A model generated the notes under the pieces. The model saw only the letters and a program-made list of their open reading frames with translations. It was not told the DNA's origin and did no database searches. From Takakia lepidozioides (Eukaryota; Streptophyta; Takakiopsida; Takakiales; Takakiaceae), in NCBI GenBank assembly GCA_030704615.1, contig CM060734.1, forward strand, positions 53,646,042-53,710,041: a stretch of DNA of 64,000 nucleotides, given 5' to 3'. The translations under genes and the position numbers were made by a program. Shown in pieces: positions 11,322-22,207 of this stretch. Each line of letters opens with the position of its first letter. Position 1 is the first letter of the stretch.

Positions 11322-12768
11322 CTCTATATTTTGTTGTCACTCTTCTCTCCTCTTCTTACACTACAATGCCGACTCCACCTAGTCTAAGCTGGCTACCTGG
11401 GGGGACAAATGAGGCTGTCTTGTAGCATTTGACGAGAACGACGAACTACCGGTTTGTGGTGAAAGCTCCGCTTTGCATAGAGGCCTGTATCTGCATAAAG
11501 ATGAATAGTTAACGGCATTGCCAGAGTGGATCAATTTAGTGACACTAGCTGGAGCCGATATGAGCTCCCAGGTGCGCACCACCATATACAGTTAGCTGCC
11601 TAACTTACAAGGCACAAGATTTTCTTTCAGATGAGCGTTTGGTCCAATCATCTGAAACATGATCTATCGGCATGAACTAAGTAGCAGTCAACCCAACTTG
11701 TTTATATCAATAAGACTTGCCTGTCAACCCTCACAGCCTAGCTGTGTTTTGTGTAAGGGAGAGGGAACGTGGCAAGCTGTTTTGTATAGAATTAATAGCT
11801 ATGTATATAGAGCATTAATTCCTTGTCTATAGCCATCATGGGACAGTTTTGAGACCTGTAGATTGGTGCCACTCAATGGTCTACTACAACCCTTGTACCA
11901 CACTTTGCAAGTAGTAAAACAGTTCTGTCATGTCTACAGAAACTTCAGTTCTAAGTGACGATTTTTACACAGCCAAGGAGCATCAGGTGTCATCATTGAT
12001 GCACTTTTTGAAGTTTGTGTGCAAACATGCCCATCCGTCACCCACTTGCAGGGCTCTGGTCCACACTAGGCAATCATGTGGAGTTGGCTTGATAAGAAGA
12101 CAATGAAATGGTGTATTGGCCACATTACTCCTCCTTGCCCTGTGATTGACAGCAATCTCTGCATCTTATCCATTTGGGGTGTTTGTATGGCAGGCAACTT
12201 TAATTGTAGTGGCAATTCCGAGATGAATGCCTTCTAGTGATGGTAATTGTGCATGTCCACATACAAAGAGGCAATCCTCTGAGACTCCAATGCAGTTCAT
12301 TGGGCATTTGTGTATTGGCACTTCTTCATCATGTTCCAACTTAGGACAATCAAAACTGCAGTCAACTACACAAAAGTAAAGCCCATTCAGGCTGGGTCTC
12401 TGGTGGTAGGTTGCCACCTTCATAACCTGAGTGCCACAGACACAGGATCCACACCGACTGGTAAGTGTAAGTGACATTCCCTTGTTCGATTCCTAGTGCC
12501 GGGCAGCGGCTGTGTTCCTAGCATGATAAGGCACCTTTTCCACCCCACTGAGCCCTGCGGGACATGGCATTCTCTCCGTACCCCAGGGAACTAAATGCTC
12601 TGTAGTAGGAAAGATCTATAATCAAACTTCAAACTTATGGGTGAAAATGATCATATAATAATAAGTCGCACTGGTCATCTCAGTACTTTTCCAACTATTT
12701 TTGACAATGTAGATTTGTTCCTAGGCCTTTCATCTGTACGTACATGGAGGGTACTCTAACATCTAGGC
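11322..12768. other. Intergenic between convergent genes
   Basis: This contains the 3' ends of the USP gene (+) and the dehydrogenase gene (-). Apart from the Cys-rich ORF listed separately, I see nothing assignable. Confidence 0.5.
12166..12477 (-). CDS. Cysteine-rich ORF, unknown
   Basis: An uninterrupted 103-codon frame from an ATG at 12477. It has ten or more cysteines arranged as CGSCVCG, YFCVVDCSFDCP, HKCPMNCIGVSEDC and FVCGH. No signal peptide is apparent and no family is recognised. It could be a single exon, since a GT-containing stretch precedes it, a small protein, or a fragment of a mobile element. The spacing of paired cysteines is unlike random sequence, which is the only reason it is listed. 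Confidence 0.3.
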   Translation of the reverse strand: MSLTLTSRCGSCVCGTQVMKVATYHQRPSLNGLYFCVVDCSFDCPKLEHDEEVPIHKCPMNCIGVSEDCLFVCGHAQLPSLEGIHLGIATTIKVACHTNTPNG

Positions 12769-15700
12769 TTATGTGGGTCTCAAAAGAGCCTTGAACACTT
12801 CAAGCTTCTCTACTGAGGCCAGCGCTTCCTCCGCATCTTTGAGCTCAAAAACCTTGCTCACCACCAGATGCCAGGGCAAGTTTTCACACTTTGCCATGAA
12901 CTGCACACCCCGATAGAAATGGCTGAAATCAGAGCCCCAGCAGCCCTTGATTGTGAGGTGTTTCCTGTTGATCAGATGGTGGGGGTTTATCGAGACATCC
13001 CCATTGTCTGTGTATTGCCCCACAACTATGTAAGTTCCCCCTTCCCGACAAAGCTCCATGCCTTCTGATACTGCTTCAGGTCGTCCTGTGGCCTCTATCA
13101 CCACATCTGCCAATCGGCCCTCCATCAAATGCCGTGCGCGTTCTCGTCTGTCAACAGGAGATTTGAACTGCAGCCCATCCATGGACATTTGTGAACAGGA
13201 CAACACATTGTCAAACAAGCGCTTGGAGTACAGATCACACCACGTTGTCCTGGATTTGAGGTGGCTAGAATGGGGCAACCAAATTTCTTAGGGACTACTA
13301 AACACATTGCTTCGCAAAAGCATACAACTGATGCAACAGAACATAGTTACTGCAACCCTTGCTAATGCTGCCTTTTTGCACTGGCCTTCGCGTCCATGTG
13401 CACCAAATACTCATCTTAGATTAGGTCCAGTGTTCATGGACATGAAATACAGGTCTGGACAGGAACTGTCCCTTCCAAGGATTCCTGCATTGGAGCGACA
13501 CAGACCTTCTTAACAGCTTTCACTCAGTCAAAACAGGAAAAATGATAAACGTCACCTCCTCAAGGTTGATTGTGGCATCGATGTGAAACTTTTGCACTAC
13601 TTCAAGGCGATGTGCAGGAGCCCCCACAACTATAACCTGTCCATTTCACAACCTATTAAAAAGAAACTATAGACAAGTAGCAACAGAGATACATTCGAAC
13701 AGGAGTTAGTAAGACAACTTCTTCATTGGGCTGAACGCAGCAAAGCCTTGTTGTCTGAAATGTAAAAAATTGTGCTGTCCTCAAAATAAGTCTTCCATAC
13801 AAACCTCATGATTGCGTTGACCCCAGTTTGACAATAGTTTTTACTGTTATTTTCATGGGTTCGCCAGTGCACTGACAGAATTGAAATACAAGAGAAGGTT
13901 AGCAGAAGAATACAATTGCCCGACATGAAGCATCTATCATGTGTCACCTTTTAAACCCCACTGACATACACATCCTGTCAATGGTAAGAAAATAACTAGT
14001 ACAAGAAGGAAAATGTTGAGCCAAGACCTGAAGAGCTCCACTGAATCGAGCCAGTAGAGCTGCCAAGAGCCCAACAGGTCCAGACCCCTGGATAACAACG
14101 CGGTCCATGAGATGGATGTTGGCACGGTCCACAGCATGCAACGCAGTTGGTAACCTGTCGCAACCCCATTCAAGCTTTAGCCTTCTTCATCCATGCCATG
14201 CCTCAGTGCACCAGTGTGTTTCTGGGCTTGGTGAACAAACACTTATGAAAACATCATGAGTAGAGGATGATCCATAGCAAAGCAGGAGTGTGCTTTCACC
14301 TGTCCCTTTCAGCTATCCTACTGATGGAAGAACTAATGACCCTCATATGATACATATTTACTGAATGGGGCAGAGCAAAACCCCAGGCTTCAAAACACAA
14401 AATACAGAAGTCAGTCACACAATTGCAAACTAGCCTATCATGGGGTATCAGGTTTGTAAAGACGGGTGGAGAAAGAGCATGAAAAATCACCCGCATCCTC
14501 CTGCCATGAATGTAGTAGGAGATAGAGTTGCAGGTAAGCGAATAATTTTCGTCTTTGGTGGAAGATATATGAATGATGACCAACCACCCAACAAACCTTG
14601 GATACTGGAGGGATTGGCTGAACATGTAATGCCAAGCACCCTCCGTCGTGGGCATCGTGTTGACTGCTTGTCCACCTGTTGAACCCCTCTTCATATTAAA
14701 TGTACGTTATGGGGAACCATGCTACACCTAGGGTTTAGTTTAATGGCAAAGTCAATCCTCTGACTTCTGAGAGAAAAAACTTCATTAGAAGTGTAAGCCT
14801 AAAGCCTTGAGATTATGAAAGTTGGTGAACAGAGGTGCAGGGACTATGTTATTGATGGTCCTGAAGAGGGTCACTCTCTGATGAGACTACCGTGGACATT
14901 GTATCAGAAAATGGATATAGTCTTCAGGCTGCCCGCATATTGTGCATTGAAAATCTCCCTTTCCTCTCTGCATCTGTTTTTTGTTCAAAGGTAGACTCCC
15001 CACGCTGAGTTTAAATTTCAGTCTAGTGCCAAGGATAGGTAGGCCCTTCCGATCATCCTTAAGGTCCTCACCCATGTCACAAACTTGTAAGAAGTTAGGG
15101 GAGTTTTGTGCCTAACTTCATTTTGTTTGGACATTCTTTGTGCTTCCAACATGGCCTTGGATACTTCAGCCTCCAAGTCAGCTTCATCTAGCAGGCAGGT
15201 TCAGTTCTTCCTACCTAATATTTAGGCACTTTCCTACCTTTTTCCACCAGGACAGTGTTGCTTCCAAGGATTAGAGTCAATCATGTTGGGGTATCTGGTA
15301 TTGATTCAACTGACCCCACCATCTGACCTTGAACTCATCACGTCAAGAGCTTGATCCACCAGACTCGCCACGTTAGCTATTCTAGTGCACACAGACCAAG
15401 AGAGTGAAAAATGAAGTGAAATGAATGAAATGGAAGTGCTGAAAAGTGAGAGAAAGTGAGAGTGAGCGGGGTGTACCAAGCACGTAATACAAGAATTGCA
15501 AGTATCAACCACATCCAAAAATGTCACGACATCGCCTCTTGCTACCTGCATCACCCCACAATTGGTTCCCTGATTGCTTGATGTTCCCAGCCATCCTTAC
15601 TTCAATACATCTCTAGTTCCTCTCCCCATGCAACGCCAGCACTGTCATTTCATGTCCATTTCTACTAGTAAAATCTCTCTCCCCATTTGCCCCTTTGCAC

Positions 15701-16564
15701 CTTCTGTATTCTTTTCTCTCCCTGTGTCTCAACTGCTCAGCAGCTTTTCTGTAGGAGGCAATCCGTCTCCGTGTGATAATGTTTTGGTTTTGGCTTGTAG
15801 CCATATTATGTCCCATCAACTGCAACTTTACAGAGGGACTTTCACGGTCATCAGGGACAATTGTATAATCCTGTCCCCTACCTTTCTGGGAAGCTATTGT
15901 CATGTCTCAAGAGGGCCCTGGGCACATTCAGAGTCAGTTCTCGCACCTGTGAATTGAGACGGACTCTGGAGTAACACCAAATGAGACTAGCATGTCTTAT
16001 ATTTACCCCCAAGAAGTAGAGACAGAGTACCTTCCTCTCCTGTTCTACTTCAAGATACTCTCATGAGGGACACCCAATATTCTCCCATGGGTCATGGGGG
16101 GCCCCTGTGGACTTGTAAAGTTTCTTTCTGTCTCTCATTAATTCTCCTTATTTCTTCTCTCTGTGAAGTTTACTTTCTGTCTCATTAAGCTTATTTCTTC
16201 TCTCTCTGTGTGGCATCTCAATTGAACTAGCATTTCACTCGATGTCTCCCTTGGACCTGCAAAGTATTGAGGAATCAAAACTAACCTCAATCCCATCAAC
16301 ATCGAGCACCAAGCCGACGGTCACATGCACTTGGCCCACAGCAACGTGGCCTGGAATGATTGGGTACGGCACCGTGTCAAGGCGCCCATGCTGCAGATGG
16401 ACGTCTGTGCCACACACCTCTCCCAGTAGTGTGCGCAGCAGAACAGAACCATCCTCCATATCAGCAAGCGTCAGTCTTGTACAATGAACATTGAGCGCTC
16501 CATCGGATTCGAGCACGACGCAGGTATTGGTAATGTATCCATCCAGACCTTCCTGGCATAACAT
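12769..16564 (-). CDS. Zinc-type medium-chain dehydrogenase/reductase (alcohol/threonine dehydrogenase-like)
   Basis: Six exons on the minus strand, all in phase: 16564-16286, 15545-15477, 14663-14491, 14154-14028, 13636-13556, 13167-12769; 375 aa. The GroES-like half has the catalytic-zinc ligands in GEVCGTDVHL (Cys51) and IPGHVAVGQV (His73), and a four-cysteine structural-zinc loop CNSCITC plus Cys120. The Rossmann half has VIQGSGPVGLLAAL, VIVVGAPAHRLEVV and GRLADVVIEATGRPEAV, and ends with the family C-terminus EALASVEKLEVFKALLRP. It should be an NAD(P)-dependent dehydrogenase, substrate unknown. The usual GHE motif is GHV here. The ATG chosen is the first in the exon; a further 5' exon cannot be excluded. 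A LINE remnant sits in intron 2. Confidence 0.88.
14887..15250 (-). pseudogene. LINE zf-RVT remnant in dehydrogenase intron
   Basis: Between 15075 and 14887 the minus frame reads PILGTRLKFKLSVGSLPL followed by a CTICGQPEDYIHFLIQCP zinc-binding box. This is typical of the C-terminal zf-RVT domain of plant LINE reverse transcriptases. No reverse transcriptase core is preserved. It lies in intron 2 of the dehydrogenase gene, in the same orientation. Confidence 0.65.
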
Positions 16565-16858
16565 AGACAAGAGTGACGTGTTTTGATAGATATATGCGAA
16601 ATCGGTCCCCCTAAACGGATGCTACACAAAATCAAGCAGAGGAAGTAAAATGAAGCGGGTGGAGTAGAGTTTGCACGACAGATTTCATTCACACAAATTC
16701 ACTACCAATGGCAGCTCACAATTTTGAAGAAGAATTGTTCTCCTTTCTCCCGTTAAGATTGCAACACACCAGCTCGTGGTCGATATCAAAGGAAATTGTC
16801 TCTTGCGAGCGACTGGTGGATCGCTATCCAGAGGAAGACGTCTTACTTTTTATTATTA

Positions 16859-17134
16859 TTATTCCAAAGTTGGCATCCGATCTTCTGGAGAAATTTTTTC
16901 ATACTCATACGCCACGTGCTTCTCCATAAGATCAACTTTGCCAATGAGGTGAGCTTCACATGCATTACAGGGGTTGCTCTTGTTGTTTCGATTGTCTAAG
17001 CGAGTGGAGAATTTCCATACCTCTGCCTTGGGCCTGCCTCCAGGAGCTTTGGCAGATGACTGAGAGCTGGCTGCTGTCTCCTCGGAATCTTCCACAATTA
17101 TGCAGTCCTCCTCCTTTTTGGGTGGTGCAGCCAT
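16859..17134 (-). CDS. Small BED-like zinc-finger ORF
   Basis: 91 codons from an ATG at 17134. The N-terminal 30 residues are acidic and serine-rich. Then GRPKAEVWKFSTRL is followed by NPCNACEAHL and MEKHVAYEYEKI. Trp, Phe, Cys-x2-Cys and a downstream His in this order resemble the BED zinc finger that begins hAT transposases and their domesticated relatives. No hAT catalytic or dimerisation region follows in this window. It could be a solo exon or a transposon leftover. It lies just upstream of the dehydrogenase start on the same strand. Confidence 0.35.
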   Translation of the reverse strand: MAAPPKKEEDCIIVEDSEETAASSQSSAKAPGGRPKAEVWKFSTRLDNRNNKSNPCNACEAHLIGKVDLMEKHVAYEYEKISPEDRMPTLE

Positions 17135-17574
17135 CTCACCTCAGCCTCACCCTCTTCCCCACAAACAAGATATCTAGCCTGCCTCCTCAGGACTGCATAC
17201 TTCTTTTGCCTTGCAGATTTTTATCATTGTCTCTCTTCTTCCCCTCCAGGATTTAAAACTCCCCAACCCACTTCACAGTGTCTTGTAGTGCAGTATGACG
17301 GTATCCCCAAGAGAAATTCCCGGCTGGAATGTAGGTAATAATCTGAGATCATTACGTAATGTGGGTAGTTATCTTTGCATACATACCGTATTTGGATCTC
17401 GTGGTCGACCACCAATGCTGATTAGCACCTAGTACGCCACATCCATCAGGGTGGAGAGAAAAGCTCCATTCATCCCCATGGTGGAGGCAATGCACAAGCG
17501 AGATAGAGCTGTCTAGTAGACTGCGTTAGCAATTCCGCCCGCTCTGATCCTCTTAGTCTGTTGGGTCCTGGACA

Positions 17575-20500
17575 ATGTTGTTGTTACGGCCGCACCCAAC
17601 TGCTGCCAGTCTGAGTGTGGTTGTCAGAAGCCCCTTCCTGGGCAAATTGGCTTGTCACATTTGCAGAATACCAAGGGCTGCTCTATTACGGAAAGTAAGG
17701 AGGAACTGTTCCAAAGGAGGCATGGACCCTCTCAAATTGGAGGGAGTGTCGCCGAGGTCACAAAAGGCTCCGGTATTGCTGATTGATATAATGGACACAC
17801 TGGTTCGGGATCCTTTCTACGATGACATCCCCGCTTTTTTTGGGTATGTCCTCCTCTTCTTACGGATAGCTGGGATGAAAGCATGTAGGCAAGCAAGGCA
17901 TGGGTAGTCTTTGACTGCCCGCCTTCCGGCATCAGTTGCTTGGGAAGGCTGAACATGATAAGGAAGGAAAGACTGCGGGGTTGGTGAATCTTTGTTTCCC
18001 CTTCAAACTCTTTAAGGTATTGCCCTCAGCAGGCCTATACACTCTAGAATGCCTTAGTCTTGTGAAGTAGCCTCGGCCCTCTACGGTATTATAATTGTCC
18101 TCGGGTTGAGTTTGCTACCGACCTACCTTATTGATGGATGTGCACACCAACTTTGGACAATCTTCTTGCCACTTGAGAGAGAATGCAGTGGTAGATCGTG
18201 TTGGATTTTGTCTCGCTACCATAGCTTTTCAGGAGGGAGCGGTAGACTGACGATTGTAGGATTGGTGTGCAGGCTGACAATGCCTGAATTGCTGGCAGAA
18301 AAGCATCCGACTGCCTGGATAGAGTTCGAGATGGGACTGCTGACGGAGGTACTGTTGTTCCTCTTGAGGCAACTTTCCTTGTGCCTATCATTGAGTAGTA
18401 ATCTTCCAGCACCCTACCAGTAATACTAGTCTGATGCTCTCCAAGTATTTTACAAATCTTACTAGGCTTTGCTGAAACCTCAAAGCTTCTATGCAGACTG
18501 GAAGCCTTCTTCTAAACTTTCTTGGGACTGGTTTGTATGGTAAGCGGAGATTCATACTGCTCATCTGCAGTTGGACAGAGGCAACCAGTCTAACAGTATT
18601 TGTGATCCATACTTTTGTGCTTCACTGACACACAACTAGTGGAGAAGAAGCCACAATAATGAATAATGCTTTTCTTCAGGAGTGGATTCAAGTCTGACCA
18701 ATAATACCTTGCACAGCTTACGATGTGTAATCAGGTTGCTATTCTTGTCGGATGTCTGTAAGAGCTTTCCATCACTGAGGGTGCACAGGTGTGAGACACA
18801 ATAGAACTGGAACAAGAAAACCATATTCAGGCTACGCATCATGGTTCAAAATCATTGAAGAGAAATCCCATTTTACCAAAAGAAGCACGGATGGTTCTTT
18901 CATTCACATTCTAACACATAACAATTTCACTCTTACATCAGGGGAGATTTCCTCTCATTTTTCTGCATGAAATCACTTAAAATGTCGCAAACCCATGGTA
19001 TAACCACATCTTAAGTCTCTGTTACGAACTAGTTTGGGTTGTTTCTGAATTTGCTTACCATCGTATGCCTGCAGGAGGAGTTATTGAAGAGATTTTTTCG
19101 TGATGGCCGGGTCTTCGACTACAGGGGTCTGTAGTTCTTTTCCAATGTTGCACTGGAAACATTGATAGAGGTAAAGAGTGATGCAGATGAGCAGTGTGAA
19201 TCTGCATGCTCCTCCTAATTGTAGGACGGTAATATGCTTAGCATTTTATCTCTGGTGGCTTATATTCCACAGTTAGAGCAATTCCGACTGGAACCTCTGC
19301 TCAGTGGTCATGCTAGAGGTAGCCATGTAAATGGAAGGAGACGAAAGATCGTTGAAGGTAAGAGGTGGGTTGCAGGATTGAAGGAGTGCATGACCCGTGG
19401 CTATTGCTATCTTGAAGGAGTGGAGCAGCTCTTGGAGCGCTTGCAGGCTGCTGGCTATAGCATGCATGCATTCAGCAACTATCCTTGCTGGTATTCTTCC
19501 TACTCCGTAGCACAGGAAAATAGGGAGAAATTTTGTGAAGGGGTTGGTGCTGGGCCCAGAGATACAGATAGAAGAGAGAATGAGGAGAGGGCAGGGACGG
19601 AGAGAGTTTCTATCTCTTGATGCGAGTCATAGGCATATGTTCTTTGCAGCAAAATGCTGCCTGCTTTTGCAGACAATACTGGACGGAACATACCTCTTGT
19701 TGGTGGGAGAGTATATGTCTGAAGTCCAGTAAGGGATCATGGAGGATGTAATATGGTTGTAGCAGGTTCATAATGTTAGTTTCTAAAGCTCTCGCCATAA
19801 CTATATTCCAGCTTTTGAATTGAGCTGGGGATGTATGGCTGTAGGTACAGCATGATAGAGGAGAAACTCCAGCTTTCGCGGTATCTGCCTTGGACATTTG
19901 TATCTTGTCACACTGGTACTGATCCTTGCCTCACATGAGTCTTAAATCTCAGCCATATCTTTCCACACATGGGTTATAATGGGTTTCACCGACTGCAGAA
20001 ATGCACTGGCTCCATCATGTGCAACGGTTGCAGAGACTGGGATAAAGAAGTGTATGCCGTGTCAATAAAAATTCAGTTTGTGTGGTAAAACTTCTTGAAA
20101 GCTACCTCATGAGGTGAAGAATTGAGTTTGCCATCTCAAACGTCAATTGAAGCTACTGGAGTTGACACATGGTGGCTCTTCCTTGAGAGTCCTTATTTGG
20201 TTCAGGGAGTCATATAAATTTGAGGCAGGTATCTGCCAACACACAAGTCAATCCTGATGTGTGCAATTTGCGTTGCGTATTCCCCAAATGAATTGTGGGG
20301 TCCCTCAAAGCAGTGTGTCCGTAATTAGAGGCGCCCATGCTTGGGTAGCTTAGCATGGCTTCCTATCTCTGTTTGCATATGCATGTTATCTACCTTTGTT
20401 AGGCTCGGAAGCAGAGATAATCTGTGGGGAAAAGTTTGTAGTCCCTTAGTGAATCAGAACGTGTGGTGTCTTGGTAAATCACATTCAGGGAAAGGCACTT

Positions 20501-21546
20501 ACATGTTTGCTGGGCAGATGCTTTTCATGCCTTGTCAGCTTGAAGCTAACATCTTTGAAATGAGTGATGATTTGTCCAGGCCTGAGAAAACCTGATGCAA
20601 AAGCTTATTTGGAGGCAGCACAGCATCTGAACCTTAATCCATCTAGTTGCATCTTTATTGATGATCGGTATAAACGCAACTTCTTCTTTCCTATCTCTGC
20701 TGGAAATAGTTTTAATGATAAAGATTTCTGTCCCAGACAGGTGAGAAAGAAAAGCTATCTAGATGTAGTAAGATTGTGGCAAATGTTTAGATTTCTGGAC
20801 CCTGCAGTAAGTCTCATAGATTATTATATCTACTGAATGTGGATATTTGTCAAAGTTGTCAACTACCCGAACACCAGGACTTGCCAACTGTTTACTGAAC
20901 TACAGAACCGGTCATTACATGGTCCAGGGTTCAAAACCACATAGGTGTATGTTGGAGTGGATCTTGGATGTCACCCATTATGGCCAACCCAGCTATGAAA
21001 GGGGGCTAGCTGGGTCAACCGGTTGCTTAATCTGTGGGTATCTGGGGACTTTCAAATCCTTAGGGCCACCTGCATTGCCCAGTTGCTTCATCTGTGGGTA
21101 TCTGGGGCCTTTCAAATCCTTAGGACCACCTGCATTGCCCAGTTACGGTTGTTAGAAATTGTTCAACTTCCATAGCTTTTCAGGGTGAAATGACAGCATG
21201 CATTACTTTTGCTTCGGCAAAAAATTTGCCTACCCTCTTACATAGTTTGTCTGCTGTTAACTTTTAGAGAAAGGCATTATCAAGGATATTAGTGGAAGAT
21301 GTTTTGTAGCTGAAAAAGGGTTATGGCCTTTTCTTTGAAGTTGTATTCTGTTAACACGTTTTGGGGTACAAGTTAGTGAATGTAAGGTTGGACTTAGGAC
21401 TTGGACTTCAAGAATAACTTTTGAGGTGGATATGGGGCAGGCCCAAGAATGTGGAAGCAGCTTCACAGGTAGGTATGGTTGGAATCAGATTTCAGAATGC
21501 GAAGAAATTGGAGGTTGATCTGGCTGCAATTGGTATTTGCTTGTAG
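17575..21546 (+). CDS. HAD-family FMN phosphatase, chloroplast type (AtcpFHy1-like)
   Basis: Seven exons, all in phase: 17575-17843, 18273-18348, 19075-19126, 19376-19490, 19845-19915, 20580-20667, 21441-21546; 258 aa. HAD motif I is DIMDTLVRDPF (Asp71, Asp74), motif II AFSNYP (Ser166), the motif III lysine lies in GLRKPDAKAY (Lys198), and motif IV is CIFIDDRPKNVEAA (Asp222, Asp223). The order and the spacers, including PAFFGLTMPELLAEKHP and AWIEFEMGLLTEEELLKRFF, match plant chloroplast FMN hydrolase 1, which dephosphorylates FMN to riboflavin. The first ~49 residues are rich in Arg and Ser with no acidic residues and look like a transit peptide. Met50 is an alternative start. Intron 6 has a 60-bp tandem duplication. 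Confidence 0.93.
21022..21141. repeat. 60-bp tandem duplication in intron
   Basis: Two copies start at 21022 and 21082 (CTGTGGGTATCTGGGG, TTTCAAATCCTTAGG, CCACCTGCATTGCCCAGTT). They lie wholly within intron 6 of the FMN phosphatase gene. Confidence 0.9.
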
Positions 21547-22207
21547 TGGGTTGCATTATGTTATATAGATTGCATGATGAAGAACATATTGAAGGAGTAC
21601 TTCATTTCAAGAATTGAGTATAAGTAGTGCATGATGGAATAGTGGCACTTATTCAACTCTTCTATTACAAATTCATCAATTTTTTTAACTATGACAATTT
21701 GGCACAAGTTTGTAACAGTTCATATATAATTAGTACAGCAATTTTGTTGATAAGAAGTGAATGGATGTTTTTAGATTGGCCCTATTTTAAATTCTTTCTG
21801 TACACAAGTAGGTTCCCATCAAAATGATCACTACCTCAGTTGTATGCTTCGGCATCAGATGTTGGCAACTCTCTGACCAAAACTATGGGGATACAACATG
21901 AGCCAAAGTGCTTGATGTTGCTTGCTGTTTTTCACTTGCATTCTTCTGGTTGAATCATCTCAACTCTTGCCCCTTTGTTTGATAGCTATGAATCGCTGCA
22001 CATTTGTGAAAGCATTCAGGGCTCAATGAAGATTTGAAAACATGAGCGTGTGAAAAAAGTGTTGAAGTCTCAATTGTGAAGAAATGAGGTGGAGTATAAC
22101 ATGACCAAGAATAGTGTCCCATCATTATTGTTCAGGTATGACTAAAACTGCCAAGTAAATTCCACATACCTTCCAGAGACAAGTTAAGTATGTGCCTCTT
22201 CATGAGT
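21547..22207. other. Intergenic between convergent genes
   Basis: This holds the 3' flanks of the FMN phosphatase (+) and the SRPBCC gene (-). It is AT-rich and I see no gene in it. Confidence 0.5.
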
